NCBI RefSeq assembly: GCF_004348535.1
Contig: NZ_SMJX01000038.1
Coordinates: 1-40,931 of the forward strand
Origin: Actinomadura sp. KC216
Lineage (GTDB): Bacteria; Actinomycetota; Actinomycetes; Streptosporangiales; Streptosporangiaceae
DNA: 40,931 bases
Direction of reading: 5' to 3'
Part shown: piece after piece, positions 5,619 through 13,406 of the stretch
How the letters are laid out: each line of letters starts with the position of its first letter
Position numbering within the stretch: position 1 is the first letter of the stretch
Notes under the pieces: generated by a model
The model's input: only the letters and a program-made list of their open reading frames with translations
Database searches by the model: none
Told to the model about the DNA's origin: nothing
Translations under genes and position numbers: made by a program

Positions 5619-8228
5619 GTGATCATTCGTCAAGGGATGGAAAAGGACCGGAGGGCGGTGGACCGGGTGCCGGACGAGACGTCCACCGGCGCGGCGCGCC
5701 CCTCGCCGGAGGGGCAGGTCCCCAGGCGCGCGCGGCTGGCGGCGCCGTGGATCGTGGGCGGGCTCACCGCGGTCATCACGGCGGTGACGACGTCCCTGGA
5801 CGCGCTGGACCTCGCCGCCCCCGTCCAGGTCGTCGTCACCGGCGGCGTCGCCCTCCTGGCGGGGGTCGCCGCCTGGGGCACGCAGCAGGGCGGGCCCGGC
5901 GACGGTCCCGGCGGCCGGGACGAGATCGAGCAGAGCGTCACGCCCGCGCAGCTCCCGCCCGTGATCGCGCACTTCACCGGGCGGGACGGATCGCTCGCCC
6001 TGCTGCGCCGCGCCGCCGCCGACGGGACCGGCTCCCCGGCGTCGCCGCTGGTCGTGTCGCTGCACGGCCCCGCCGGGGTCGGCAAGTCGTCGCTGGCGGC
6101 CCGGTTCGCGCACGAGATCGCCGCCGACTACCCCGACGGAGCGCTGTACTTCGACTTGCGCGGCACGGGCGACGCGCGGGTCGCGCCGGAGGAGGTGCTG
6201 ATCGGGTTCCTGCAGGCGCTGGGCGTCCGGCTGTCCACCGACCCCGGCGGCCTGCCGGAGCTGCAGAAGCTGTGGTGGACGTGGACGAAGGGCCGCCGCA
6301 TCCTCGTCCTGCTCGACAACGCCCGCGACGCCGACCAGGTGCGGGCGCTGCTGCCGCCGGTCGGGGGCTGCGCGGTGATCGTGACGTCGCGGCAGCCGCT
6401 GCACCTGCGCAACACGGTCGACCGGCGGCTGCGGGAGTTCACCGGCGAGAGCGCGGTGGAGCTGCTCGGCCGGCTCGCCGGGCGGGAGCGGATCGCCCTC
6501 GACCCGGTGGCGGCGGACGAGATCGCCGAGCTGTGCGGGTACCTGCCGCTCGCGATCGGCATCTGCGGCGGCCGCCTCGCCGCCCGCGAGTCGTGGACGC
6601 CGCGCGCCATGGCCGACCGGCTCCAGGACGAGCGGCGCCGCCGCCTCGACGAGCTGGAGACCGCCCGCGACATCGACACCAGCGTCCGGGCGAGCCTGGC
6701 GCTCAGCTACGACGACTGCAGCCGGACGCAGCGCCGCCTCCTGCGCACCCTGGCCATGCTCGACGCGCCCGACGTGCAGGCGTGGGCGGCGGGCGCGCTG
6801 CTCGGCGTGTCCGACCTGGAGGGCGACGACCAGCTGGAGGCCCTGGTGGACGCCCAGCTCGTCGAGTGCTCCGGGACGGACGCGACCGGACGGATGCGGT
6901 ACCGCCTGCACGACCTCGTCCGCCTCTACGCGCTGGAGCGGACGGAGGTCGAGGACGCCGAGCACGAACGCGACGCCGCCCTGGAGCGCGTCCTCGACGG
7001 CTACCGCGAGCGCGCGGAACGCGTGGCCGCGAGCCGCTGGCCGCAGGACTGGCACCGCCGGGCGGGCGAGGCGCCCGTCTCCGAGTACTCGGCGCTCGAC
7101 TGGCTGACCAGCGAACGTCCCGCCCTTCTCGCGCTGCTCGCGCAAGGCGCGGAACACGAGATGTGGAGTCTGGTGTGGCGCCTTGGCCGCGCCACGTGTT
7201 CGCTGTTCCATTCGTTGCGCGTGTTCTGGCCGGAGTGGCGCGCGGCAGCGGAACTGACGTACACGGTCGCCACCCACATGGACGACGACCAGGCCGTGGG
7301 GATCGCCTTGCTCGAACGGTCGTCCGTCCAGGGAAACCAGGGCTTCATGGAGAGCGCGTACAACGACGCCTCGGAAGCCCTCCGCATCTTCACCGGCGGC
7401 AGGGAGATGTGGTGGCGCGCCCGAGCGCTCCGCGCCGCCGGCATGTGCCTGCGCGACGCCGGCAACCTCGACGAGGGCCAGGGCTACCTGATCGAGGCGA
7501 TCGACGCGTTCGCCGAGGAGGGCGACGCCTGGTGGCGGGCCAGGACGCAGCGCAACCTCGCGGAGCTGCGGCTCGCCCAGCGCCGCTACGAGGAGGCCCG
7601 CGGCCTGCTCGAACAGGCCCTGGGTGTCTTCCAGCGCAACGGCAACCGGTACTCGGAGGCGCAGACGCTCCGCGCGCTCGGGGAGGTCCTGGCCGCCGAG
7701 GCGCGGGCGCTCCGCGCGTCCGGCGACACCGCCGCCGCCGACGTGAAGCACAGCCTGGCGGCGCCGACGCTGGAGCGGGCGATCGAGGCGTTCCGGCTGC
7801 GCGGCGAGCAGTGGGAGGCGGCCCGGTGCCTGCGCGCCGCCGGGGAGACCGGCGACCCGCGCAACGGGCTGCGGGAGCTGAGGTTCGTGCGCGAGTCCGC
7901 GCGGACGCTGGAGACGCTCGGCGACACCTGGGGCCTCGCCCGGACGCGCATCTCGGAGGGCCGTGCCCTCGGCCGGCTGGGACGCCACGACGAGGCGGCC
8001 GAGGCGCTGCGGCGGGCCGTCGAGGCGTTCGACGAGCTGGGCGACCGCTGGATGCAGGCCCGGAGCCGCCGCGCTCTCGCCGTGGTGCTCCTGGACGCGG
8101 GCCAACGCGAACCGGCCGCCGTCCCCGCCCGCGAGGCCCTCGACCTGTACCGCAGCCTCGGCAACGCGTCCGGTGTCGCCCGCGCCCGCGCCGTCCTGGC
8201 CCGTACCGAGACCCGCGCCGAGAACTGA
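5619..8228 (+). CDS. Membrane-tethered STAND NTPase (NB-ARC) with C-terminal TPR repeats
   Basis: The product is 869 residues from GTG 5619; ATG 5637 is an alternative, and neither has a strong ribosome site. Two hydrophobic helices lie near 41-60 and 66-87. After FTGRD come a Walker A GPAGVGKS (150-157), a Walker B ILVLLDN near 228, an SR-type sensor (VTSRQPL), a GLPL-like CGYLPLAIG near 306, and a winged-helix segment ending in RYRLHDLVRLYALER. This is the STAND/NB-ARC architecture. From about residue 550 on the protein is helical with degenerate TPRs (for example ALRAAGMCLRDAGNLDEGQGYL). No HTH or SARP domain is present, so it is not a typical AfsR-type regulator. Such proteins act as ligand-triggered oligomeric switches. 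The trigger and the effector role of the membrane helices are unknown. Confidence 0.85.
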   Translation: MIIRQGMEKDRRAVDRVPDETSTGAARPSPEGQVPRRARLAAPWIVGGLTAVITAVTTSLDALDLAAPVQVVVTGGVALLAGVAAWGTQQGGPGDGPGGRDEIEQSVTPAQLPPVIAHFTGRDGSLALLRRAAADGTGSPASPLVVSLHGPAGVGKSSLAARFAHEIAADYPDGALYFDLRGTGDARVAPEEVLIGFLQALGVRLSTDPGGLPELQKLWWTWTKGRRILVLLDNARDADQVRALLPPVGGCAVIVTSRQPLHLRNTVDRRLREFTGESAVELLGRLAGRERIALDPVAADEIAELCGYLPLAIGICGGRLAARESWTPRAMADRLQDERRRRLDELETARDIDTSVRASLALSYDDCSRTQRRLLRTLAMLDAPDVQAWAAGALLGVSDLEGDDQLEALVDAQLVECSGTDATGRMRYRLHDLVRLYALERTEVEDAEHERDAALERVLDGYRERAERVAASRWPQDWHRRAGEAPVSEYSALDWLTSERPALLALLAQGAEHEMWSLVWRLGRATCSLFHSLRVFWPEWRAAAELTYTVATHMDDDQAVGIALLERSSVQGNQGFMESAYNDASEALRIFTGGREMWWRARALRAAGMCLRDAGNLDEGQGYLIEAIDAFAEEGDAWWRARTQRNLAELRLAQRRYEEARGLLEQALGVFQRNGNRYSEAQTLRALGEVLAAEARALRASGDTAAADVKHSLAAPTLERAIEAFRLRGEQWEAARCLRAAGETGDPRNGLRELRFVRESARTLETLGDTWGLARTRISEGRALGRLGRHDEAAEALRRAVEAFDELGDRWMQARSRRALAVVLLDAGQREPAAVPAREALDLYRSLGNASGVARARAVLARTETRAEN

Positions 8229-8268
8229 TCCGGGAGCTGATCCGGAACTGATCCGGGAGCTGATCCGG
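8223..8268. repeat. Two perfect 23-bp tandem units at the NTPase stop codon
   Basis: Units at 8223-8245 and 8246-8268 are identical. Each holds two copies of CTGATCCGG, giving four copies in 46 bases. The first copy contains the TGA stop of the NTPase gene, so the repeat starts in the last codon and runs into the intergenic region. Confidence 0.85.
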
Positions 8269-8278
8269 AGAACGATAA

Positions 8279-8317
8279 GGGCCCTTTCCCGGCGGCGGGG
8301 GGCGCCGGGAAAGGGCC
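8279..8317. terminator. Strong hairpin after the NTPase gene
   Basis: GGCCCTTTCCCGGCG pairs with CGCCGGGAAAGGGCC around a short G-rich loop. It lies 50 bases after the NTPase stop and is the likely terminator of that gene. Confidence 0.75.
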
Positions 8318-8347
8318 GGGGGCCCTGGCCGGAGTGCGGCCAAGGGC

Positions 8348-8382
8348 GGGCCCCTGACCGGCGTCCGGTTGGTCAGGGGCCC
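8348..8382. terminator. Hairpin downstream of the chitinase gene
   Basis: The 12-bp perfect arms GGGCCCCTGACC (8348-8359) and GGTCAGGGGCCC (8371-8382) lie about 60 bases beyond the minus-strand chitinase stop. Together with the hairpin at 8279-8317 they form back-to-back terminators between convergent genes. Confidence 0.75.
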
Positions 8383-8443
8383 GATGTCTCGGCTGTCTAA
8401 GGGGCTGGGAGGACCCCCTCTGCGAACAGCTCAGCCGAGACGG

Positions 8444-10255
8444 CTATCGGATGGCGTTGATGAGCTCGCCATTGGCGGTGTCGCCGCTGAGCTCCCAGAA
8501 GAACGCGCCACCGAGTCCTTCCGAGCCGGCCCAGGCCGACTTGCTGCCGATCGTGGCAGGCGTGTCGTAGCTCCACCACTGGTTACCGCAGTGGGCGTAG
8601 GCGGTCCCGGCGATGGTGCCGTTCGAGGGGCATCGTCCCTTGAGGTCCTTGTAGTCCTCGATGCCCTGCTCGTACTTGCCGGGTGCGGGTCCGGTGGCCG
8701 TGCCGCCGGGCTCCTTCTGGGTGACGCCCGTCCAGCCGCGGCCGTAGAAGCCGAGCCCCATCAGGAGCTTGCTGCCGGGGATGCCCATGGACTTCAGCTT
8801 GGCGATGGTGTCCGCCGTGTTGAAGCCCTGCTGCGGGATGCCCGGGTAGGACGTGAGCGGCGAGTGCGGCGCCGTCGGTCCCTGCGCGTCCCATGCCCCG
8901 AAGTAGTCGTAGGTCATGGGCAGGTACCAGTCGACGTACTGCGACGCGCCCTTGTAGTCGGCCTTGTCCAGCTTGCCGCCGGAGCTGGCGTCCGCGGTGA
9001 TCGCGGCGGTCACGAGGTTGTTCGAGCCGAACTTGGTCCGCAGCGCGCTCATCAGGTTCGTGAACGCGGCCGGGCCGCTCGTGTCGCAGGTCAGACCGCA
9101 GGCGTTCGGGTATTCCCAGTCGATGTCGATGCCGTCGAACACGTCCGCCCAGCGCGAGTCCTCGACCAGGTTGTAGCAGGACTCGGCGAAGGCCGCCGGG
9201 TTCTGCGCGGCCTGGCCGAAGCCGCCGGACCAGGTCCAGCCGCCGAACGACCACAGCACCTTGAGGTTCGGGTACTTCTTCTTCAGCTTGCGCAGCTGGT
9301 TGAAGTTGCCGCGCAGGGGCTGGTCCCACGTGTCGGCGACGCCGTCGACGCTCTGGTCCGCGCCGTACGCCTTCTCGTAGTCGGCATACCCGTCGCCGAT
9401 GGTGCACCGGCCGCCCTGGACGTTGCCGAACGCGTAGTTGATGTGGGTCAGCTTGCGCGCGGAGCCACTCGTGTCAATGTTCTTGACGTGGTAGTTCCGC
9501 TGGTAGACGCCCCAGTTGACGAAGTAGCCGATGACCTTGCCGGCCGTGCCGCTGCCACCTTCGTCGGTGGTGACCTGGAGGGGAGCGGAAGCGGGGGAGC
9601 TCTTTCCGGAGGCGTCGTTCGCCTTGACCGTGAACGTGTAGGCGGTCTTCGGCGTGAGACCCGTGATGTTGGCGCCGGTCTCGCTGCCCGAGGCGACCTT
9701 GGTCGCGCCCTGGAAGACGTCGTAGCCGGTCACGCCCACGTCGTCGGTGGACGCGTCCCAGGCGAGCCCGACGGTCGTGGCGGACTTGTTGACGAGGCGG
9801 AGGCCCATGGGGGTGGTGGGAGCCTCGAGGTCCTCCTCGCCGTTGCCGCCGCCGTCGCACGACGCGCCGTTGATCTTGCACCCGGTGAAGAAGCCGGGGC
9901 CGGTTCCGTTGAACCCGAAACTGACCGTGCTGTTCGCCGAGAGGGTGTTGCTCCACGTCGGGTTGGTGAACGTGTAGTGGTTGCCCGAAACGGCCTTGTT
10001 GGCGTTCCACACCGACGTCACGCTGGTGCCTGAGGGCAGGTCGCCCTCCAGCTTCCAGCCGTTCAGGGGGGCGTTCGTCCCGTTCGTGATCGTGCACGAG
10101 CCGCCAAAGCCGGTGCCCCAGTCCTGCGTCTTCTTACACTCGGCGGTGACCGTCCCGGCCGACGACGCCGGGGGCGCCACCAGCAGGGCGGCCGCGACCG
10201 CCAGGGTTGCTGCGCCGGCGAGCACGGTGGCCCGCCGTCCGCCCGGTCTTGACAT
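8444..10255 (-). CDS. Secreted GH18 chitinase with CBM2 and fibronectin III domains
   Basis: The 603-residue secreted endo-acting chitinase is predicted to cut beta-1,4-GlcNAc chains outside the cell. A signal peptide (1-33, ending PPASSAG) is followed by a CBM2-type binding module (about 34-133, bounded by Cys residues, with exposed Trp in NGWKLEG, VWNA and PTWSN). A FnIII linker domain spans about 146-231. The GH18 barrel runs from 240 to the end. The catalytic signature DGIDIDWEYP (374-383) has E381 as acid/base, and SFGGWTWSGGF and MTYDYFGAWD are the other conserved strands. The ATG has GGAG five bases upstream. The gene is monocistronic, with a perfect palindrome 46-72 bases before the start, implying repressor control by amino sugars. 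Confidence 0.96.
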   Translation of the reverse strand: MSRPGGRRATVLAGAATLAVAAALLVAPPASSAGTVTAECKKTQDWGTGFGGSCTITNGTNAPLNGWKLEGDLPSGTSVTSVWNANKAVSGNHYTFTNPTWSNTLSANSTVSFGFNGTGPGFFTGCKINGASCDGGGNGEEDLEAPTTPMGLRLVNKSATTVGLAWDASTDDVGVTGYDVFQGATKVASGSETGANITGLTPKTAYTFTVKANDASGKSSPASAPLQVTTDEGGSGTAGKVIGYFVNWGVYQRNYHVKNIDTSGSARKLTHINYAFGNVQGGRCTIGDGYADYEKAYGADQSVDGVADTWDQPLRGNFNQLRKLKKKYPNLKVLWSFGGWTWSGGFGQAAQNPAAFAESCYNLVEDSRWADVFDGIDIDWEYPNACGLTCDTSGPAAFTNLMSALRTKFGSNNLVTAAITADASSGGKLDKADYKGASQYVDWYLPMTYDYFGAWDAQGPTAPHSPLTSYPGIPQQGFNTADTIAKLKSMGIPGSKLLMGLGFYGRGWTGVTQKEPGGTATGPAPGKYEQGIEDYKDLKGRCPSNGTIAGTAYAHCGNQWWSYDTPATIGSKSAWAGSEGLGGAFFWELSGDTANGELINAIR

Positions 10256-10300
10256 GATTCTCCGTTCGTTCGGCCCCCGAGCAAACAGGAATCCCCGCTC

Positions 10301-10327
10301 AATTCTTAGGAAACTTTCCTAAGAATT
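10301..10327. promoter_or_regulatory. Perfect 27-bp palindrome, putative chitinase operator
   Basis: AATTCTTAGGAAA and TTTCCTAAGAATT are perfect 13-bp arms around one base. The core read on the chitinase strand is TTAGGAAAGTTTCCTAA. As I recall, ROK-family repressors of the CsnR type bind palindromes of this form in front of Streptomyces chitosanase genes. It is AT-rich in a very GC-rich region and lies 46-72 bases upstream of the start codon, where a repressor would block the promoter. Confidence 0.7.
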
Positions 10328-10394
10328 GGGTGGATCGTAACCGGGTGGAACGGTGCGTTCAAGAGCCTTCGGGCAGGCAGGACGCATCAGTGCA

Positions 10395-10410
10395 GGTGGT
10401 CTAAGCAACT
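10395..10410. promoter_or_regulatory. DasR dre-like site upstream of the chitinase gene
   Basis: GGTGGTCTAAGCAACT matches 11 of 16 positions of the DasR consensus ACTGGTCTAGACCACT, including the TGGTCTA half. DasR represses chitinase and GlcNAc genes in Streptomyces. The site is 140 bases upstream of the chitinase start and 38 bases past the MarR gene's 3' end, so it may be coincidental. Confidence 0.3.
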
Positions 10411-10447
10411 GCCTGGGCACGTACGGGTACAAACCGTCCAAGAATTT

Positions 10448-10990
10448 TCAGGCCGAGCCGAACCAGCCGGGGACGTCGAGCCGCCACGGATCGCCGGGCG
10501 TGACCCTGCGGAGATCGTCCTCCAGGGCCCGGACGCGGTCCGCGCCGAGCCGCTCGACCCAGCCGTCACGGACGCGGTCGAAGATCCGCGCGGAGCGGGC
10601 CAGCGAGTCGACCCCGTGCGCGGTCAGCCGGACGAGCTTGCGCCGGGCGTCGGACGGGTCGGCGGCGCGCTCGACGTACCCGGCGCGCTCCAGCGACTCG
10701 ATCATCTTGCCCGCGGCCTGCTTGGACACCCCGAGCCGCCGGCCGAGCTCGACCGCGGTCGTGCCGCCGGTCCCGATGGCCTGGAAGACGAAGCCGTGCA
10801 TCGGGCGGAGCCCGGGATGCCCCTGCTCGGCGAGCTCGGCGTGCACCTCGTCGACGATCACGCGGAAGGCGAGGAACAGCCGCAGCGGCAGCTCGTACCC
10901 GGGGGCGTCGTCGGGCGCGTCGTCGGGCGCGTCGTCGGGCGCGTCGTCGGGCGCGTCGGCCGCCCCGCCGGCGGGCTCGTCAATTGACAT
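10448..10990 (-). CDS. MarR-family transcriptional regulator with Asp-Asp-Ala-Pro repeats
   Basis: The product is 180 residues from ATG 10990, which has GAGG upstream; the ATG at 11005 would add five residues but has no ribosome site. The MarR winged helix is clear: TTAVELGRRLGVSKQAAGKMIESLERAGYVERAADPSDARRKLVRLTAHG, with the recognition helix around VSKQAAGKMIESL and the wing in DPSDARRKLV. The N-terminus carries four perfect DDAP repeats before the fold, probably disordered. It is divergent from the cupin gene, so autoregulation and control of the cupin gene are likely. The ligand is unknown. The C-terminal end (DPWRLDVPGWFGSA) is characteristic of a subset of actinomycete MarR proteins. 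Confidence 0.92.
   Translation of the reverse strand: MSIDEPAGGAADAPDDAPDDAPDDAPDDAPGYELPLRLFLAFRVIVDEVHAELAEQGHPGLRPMHGFVFQAIGTGGTTAVELGRRLGVSKQAAGKMIESLERAGYVERAADPSDARRKLVRLTAHGVDSLARSARIFDRVRDGWVERLGADRVRALEDDLRRVTPGDPWRLDVPGWFGSA
10907..10954. repeat. Four perfect 12-bp tandem repeats within the MarR gene
   Basis: The unit GTCGTCGGGCGC repeats four times without change and is followed by a partial fifth copy. On the coding strand it encodes DDAP tetrapeptides. Because the unit is a multiple of three, gain or loss of copies keeps the reading frame. Confidence 0.95.
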
Positions 10991-11015
10991 GAAAGACAAC
11001 CTCATTGACTATTAG

Positions 11016-11030
11016 GACAACCACGTTGTC
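11016..11030. promoter_or_regulatory. Inverted repeat, putative MarR operator between marR and cupin
   Basis: GACAAC-CAC-GTTGTC is a perfect inverted repeat in the divergent intergenic space. A further GACAAC lies at 10995-11000 and a GTCAATTGAC palindrome at 10979-10988 over the MarR start. The arrangement fits MarR dimers bound between and over both promoters. Confidence 0.55.
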
Positions 11031-11051
11031 TAACTTAGGGGATCGGGGCTC

Positions 11052-11471
11052 ATGACGCTCATCCGCGCCGCCGAAAGCCGCCGCACCGGCACGCCGAACG
11101 GCACCATGACCACCTTCGCGACGCCCACCCAGGGCGGCACGGAGGGCATCGCGCTCTGGCGCGTCGACATGGCGCCCGGCAGGACCGGGCCGCTGCACGC
11201 CTTCGACACCGAGCAGATATGGACGTTCCTGGACGGCACCGCCACCATCGACCTGGACGGGCGCACGCTGGAGGCGGGCCCCGGCGACACCGTCGTCCTG
11301 CCCGCCGGCGTCCCGCGCCAGATGACCTCGCGCCCGGACGCCGGGTTCACCGCCGTCGTCGCCGCCCACGCCGGATGCCTCGCCTACGACCCGGACGCGG
11401 TGGTGGACGAATCGAAATGCGACATCGCCCCCCAGGGCGACGAGCGGCTCGTCCCGCCCTGGGCGCGATAG
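11052..11471 (+). CDS. Cupin-domain protein
   Basis: The product is a 139-residue single-domain small beta barrel. The cupin pattern is visible. Motif 1 is in GPLHAFDTEQIWTFLDGTATIDLDG, where His and Glu would bind metal but the second His of the usual HxH is missing. Motif 2 is GDTVVLPAGVPRQM, where Arg stands near the usual His. Metal binding may therefore be altered or absent. Its substrate is unknown. The gene is divergent from the MarR gene and probably under its control. The ribosome site is weak (GGGGATCGGGGCTC before the ATG). The last bases form one arm of an inverted repeat shared with the convergent response regulator gene. Confidence 0.88.
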   Translation: MTLIRAAESRRTGTPNGTMTTFATPTQGGTEGIALWRVDMAPGRTGPLHAFDTEQIWTFLDGTATIDLDGRTLEAGPGDTVVLPAGVPRQMTSRPDAGFTAVVAAHAGCLAYDPDAVVDESKCDIAPQGDERLVPPWAR

Positions 11472-11489
11472 CCCGGTCAAGCGCCCAGG
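11458..11489. terminator. Inverted repeat spanning the stops of the convergent cupin and response regulator genes
   Basis: CCTGGGCGC (11458-11466) and GCGCCCAGG (11481-11489) are perfect 9-bp arms around both stop codons, which are only five bases apart. It can act as a bidirectional terminator built into the two C-terminal coding ends. Confidence 0.5.
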
Positions 11490-12121
11490 TAGGCGAGGAC
11501 CGCGAGGACGCGCCGGTTGTCGTCCTCCGACTGCGGCAGCCCGAGCTTGGCGAAGATGTTGTTGGTGTGCTTGCTGATCGCCTTCTCAGTGACGAACAGC
11601 TTCCCCGCGATCGCCGCGTTCGACCGGCCCTCCGCCATCAGCCCGAGCACCTCGCGCTCGCGGGGGGTGAGCTGCTGCAGCGGCTCCTCGCGGGCGTGCC
11701 GGGTCAGCAGCTGCGCGACCACGTCCGGGTCGAGGGCGGTGCCGCCGTCGGCGACCCGGCGCACCGCCTCCACGAACACCTTGACGTCCGACACCCGGTC
11801 CTTCAGCAGGTAGCCGATGCCGCCCGTGCTGTCGGACAGCAGCTCCCGCGCGTACAGCTGCTCGACGTGCTGCGACAGCACCAGCACCGGCAGCCCCGGG
11901 ATCTCGCGGCGCGCCTCCAGCGCGGCCCGCAGCCCCTCGTCGGTGAACGTCGGCGGGAGCCGCACGTCCACGACCGCCACGTCAGGGCGGTGCGCGGTCA
12001 GCGCCCGCAGCAGCGAGGGCCCGTTGTCGACGGCCTCGACGACCTCGAAGCCGAACGCGCCCAGCAGGCGGATCAGTCCGTCCCTGAGGAGGGCGAGGTC
12101 TTCGGCGATGACAACGCGCAC
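11477..12121 (-). CDS. LuxR/NarL-family response regulator
   Basis: The product is 214 residues from GTG 12121, inside the last codons of the kinase gene (49-base overlap), so translation is coupled. The receiver domain (about 1-120) has acidic pocket ED at 7-8, phospho-acceptor D52 in VAVVDVRLPP, and the conserved Lys in YLLKDRV. The LuxR HTH is [45 protein letters not shown]. The C-terminus continues SEDDNRRVLAVLAYLGA, the usual end of the DevR/LiaR-like actinomycete group. It is partner of the kinase encoded upstream on the same strand. Confidence 0.95.
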   Translation of the reverse strand: MRVVIAEDLALLRDGLIRLLGAFGFEVVEAVDNGPSLLRALTAHRPDVAVVDVRLPPTFTDEGLRAALEARREIPGLPVLVLSQHVEQLYARELLSDSTGGIGYLLKDRVSDVKVFVEAVRRVADGGTALDPDVVAQLLTRHAREEPLQQLTPREREVLGLMAEGRSNAAIAGKLFVTEKAISKHTNNIFAKLGLPQSEDDNRRVLAVLAYLGA

Positions 12122-13383
12122 GGCAGCTCCATGGTCACGACGGTCGGCCCGCCGGGCGGGCTCGTGACGGCCATGGTCCCATCGAAGGCGGCCAGCCTGC
12201 GCTCGATCCCCCGCATCCCGGACCCGGACGCGGGGTCGGCGCCGCCCGTCCCGTCGTCTCCGACGATCATCAGCAGCCGGCCGCCGGAGTGCTCGATCTG
12301 GACCCAGGCGCGGCGGGCGGCCGAGTGCTTGACGACGTTCGCGAGCATCTCCGCGACCGCGAAGTACGCCGCCGACTCGACCGGCGCCTCGGCGCGTCCG
12401 GGCAGGTCCGTCTGGACGTCGACGGGCAGCGGCAGGCCCAGCGCCAGCGCCCGGACGGCCCCGTCCAGTCCCCGCTCGGCCAGCACCGGCGGGTGGATCC
12501 CCCGCACCAGGTCGCGGAGCTCGGTGAGCGCCGTCCCGCTGGCGGCGCGGGCCTCGGCGAGGAGCTGCTGCGCGGTCTCCGGGTCGTGCTTCATCATCTC
12601 CTCGGCGAGCCCGATGTTCATGCTCAGCGCGACGAGCCGGGCCTGGGCGCCGTCGTGCAGGTCTCGCTCGATGCGGCGCAGCTCGGCGGCGGACGCGTCG
12701 ACCGTCTCCGAGCGCGTCTCCGTCAGCCGCTGGACGCGCTCGGTCAGCGCGGCCCGCGTCGGCGCGAGCAGCGACTGGCAGAACAGCGCGTGCGCCTTCA
12801 GGAAGAACGGCCCCACCGGGACGGACACCACCATCAGCACCGCACCCAGCACGACGGACCCGACGATTCCGAAGATCCCGTAGTCGTCCAGCGGCCAGAA
12901 CGGCCCCCACCCGTACCCGGTGACCTGCCCGAGCCACGGCGCGAGGACGATGCCCTCCAGCCCGTAGAGGCTCAGCAGCCCGCCGAGAATCCCGAGGACG
13001 AGCGCGATCGGCACGTTCAGCAGCGACCACACCAGGTCACGCCACGTCGCCGGGTCGGAGAACAGCCACGTCAGCCGCCGGAACGGCCCGATCCCGGCCG
13101 GCGGCTCCGGCCGGTACGGGACGGCGATCTCCACGCCCGACCATTCCGCCGCCCACACCCGCTGCTGGTTGGCGATCCCGCGGATCGCCTGCACGACCAC
13201 CGGCGTGAGCACGACCCCGACCCCCAGCGGGATGAGCGCGATCGACACCACCGCGAGGATGAACAGCGGCAGGTTCGCCACGTACGCCACGACGATCTGC
13301 ACCACGGCGCGGACGAGGTTGGTGAAGGCACGCCGCCCGTACGCGCCGAGACGCGGCCCGATGACCAGCTCGCGGTCACTCAC
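12073..13383 (-). CDS. Membrane sensor histidine kinase (HisKA_3) with N-terminal sensor domain
   Basis: The product is 436 residues. I place the start at GTG 13383 ([10 protein letters not shown]), five bases after GGAGG; the open frame continues upstream without homologous sequence. The N-terminal half has about four membrane helices (about 23-67, then 117-145 and 165-195), typical of the actinomycete 'sensor domain' kinases. The dimerisation/phosphotransfer segment is [20 protein letters not shown] with H243 as phospho-acceptor. The HATPase_c part has the N box [13 protein letters not shown] and G box [27 protein letters not shown]. It overlaps the response regulator gene and forms an operon with it. 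Direct repeats upstream suggest autoregulation. The signal sensed is unknown. Confidence 0.93.
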   Translation of the reverse strand: MSDRELVIGPRLGAYGRRAFTNLVRAVVQIVVAYVANLPLFILAVVSIALIPLGVGVVLTPVVVQAIRGIANQQRVWAAEWSGVEIAVPYRPEPPAGIGPFRRLTWLFSDPATWRDLVWSLLNVPIALVLGILGGLLSLYGLEGIVLAPWLGQVTGYGWGPFWPLDDYGIFGIVGSVVLGAVLMVVSVPVGPFFLKAHALFCQSLLAPTRAALTERVQRLTETRSETVDASAAELRRIERDLHDGAQARLVALSMNIGLAEEMMKHDPETAQQLLAEARAASGTALTELRDLVRGIHPPVLAERGLDGAVRALALGLPLPVDVQTDLPGRAEAPVESAAYFAVAEMLANVVKHSAARRAWVQIEHSGGRLLMIVGDDGTGGADPASGSGMRGIERRLAAFDGTMAVTSPPGGPTVVTMELPCALSSPKTSPSSGTD

Positions 13384-13406
13384 CTGTACCTCCACGACTT
13401 CTCTGC

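Noticed and set aside
4871..8251. Long plus-strand open frame (1126 codons) over the YceI and NTPase genes
   Set aside because: It is an Arg/Pro/Gly-rich shadow frame of two genes with clear domains in other frames.
8223..8268. Short CRISPR-like array
   Set aside because: The units are contiguous with no variable spacers and there are no cas genes.
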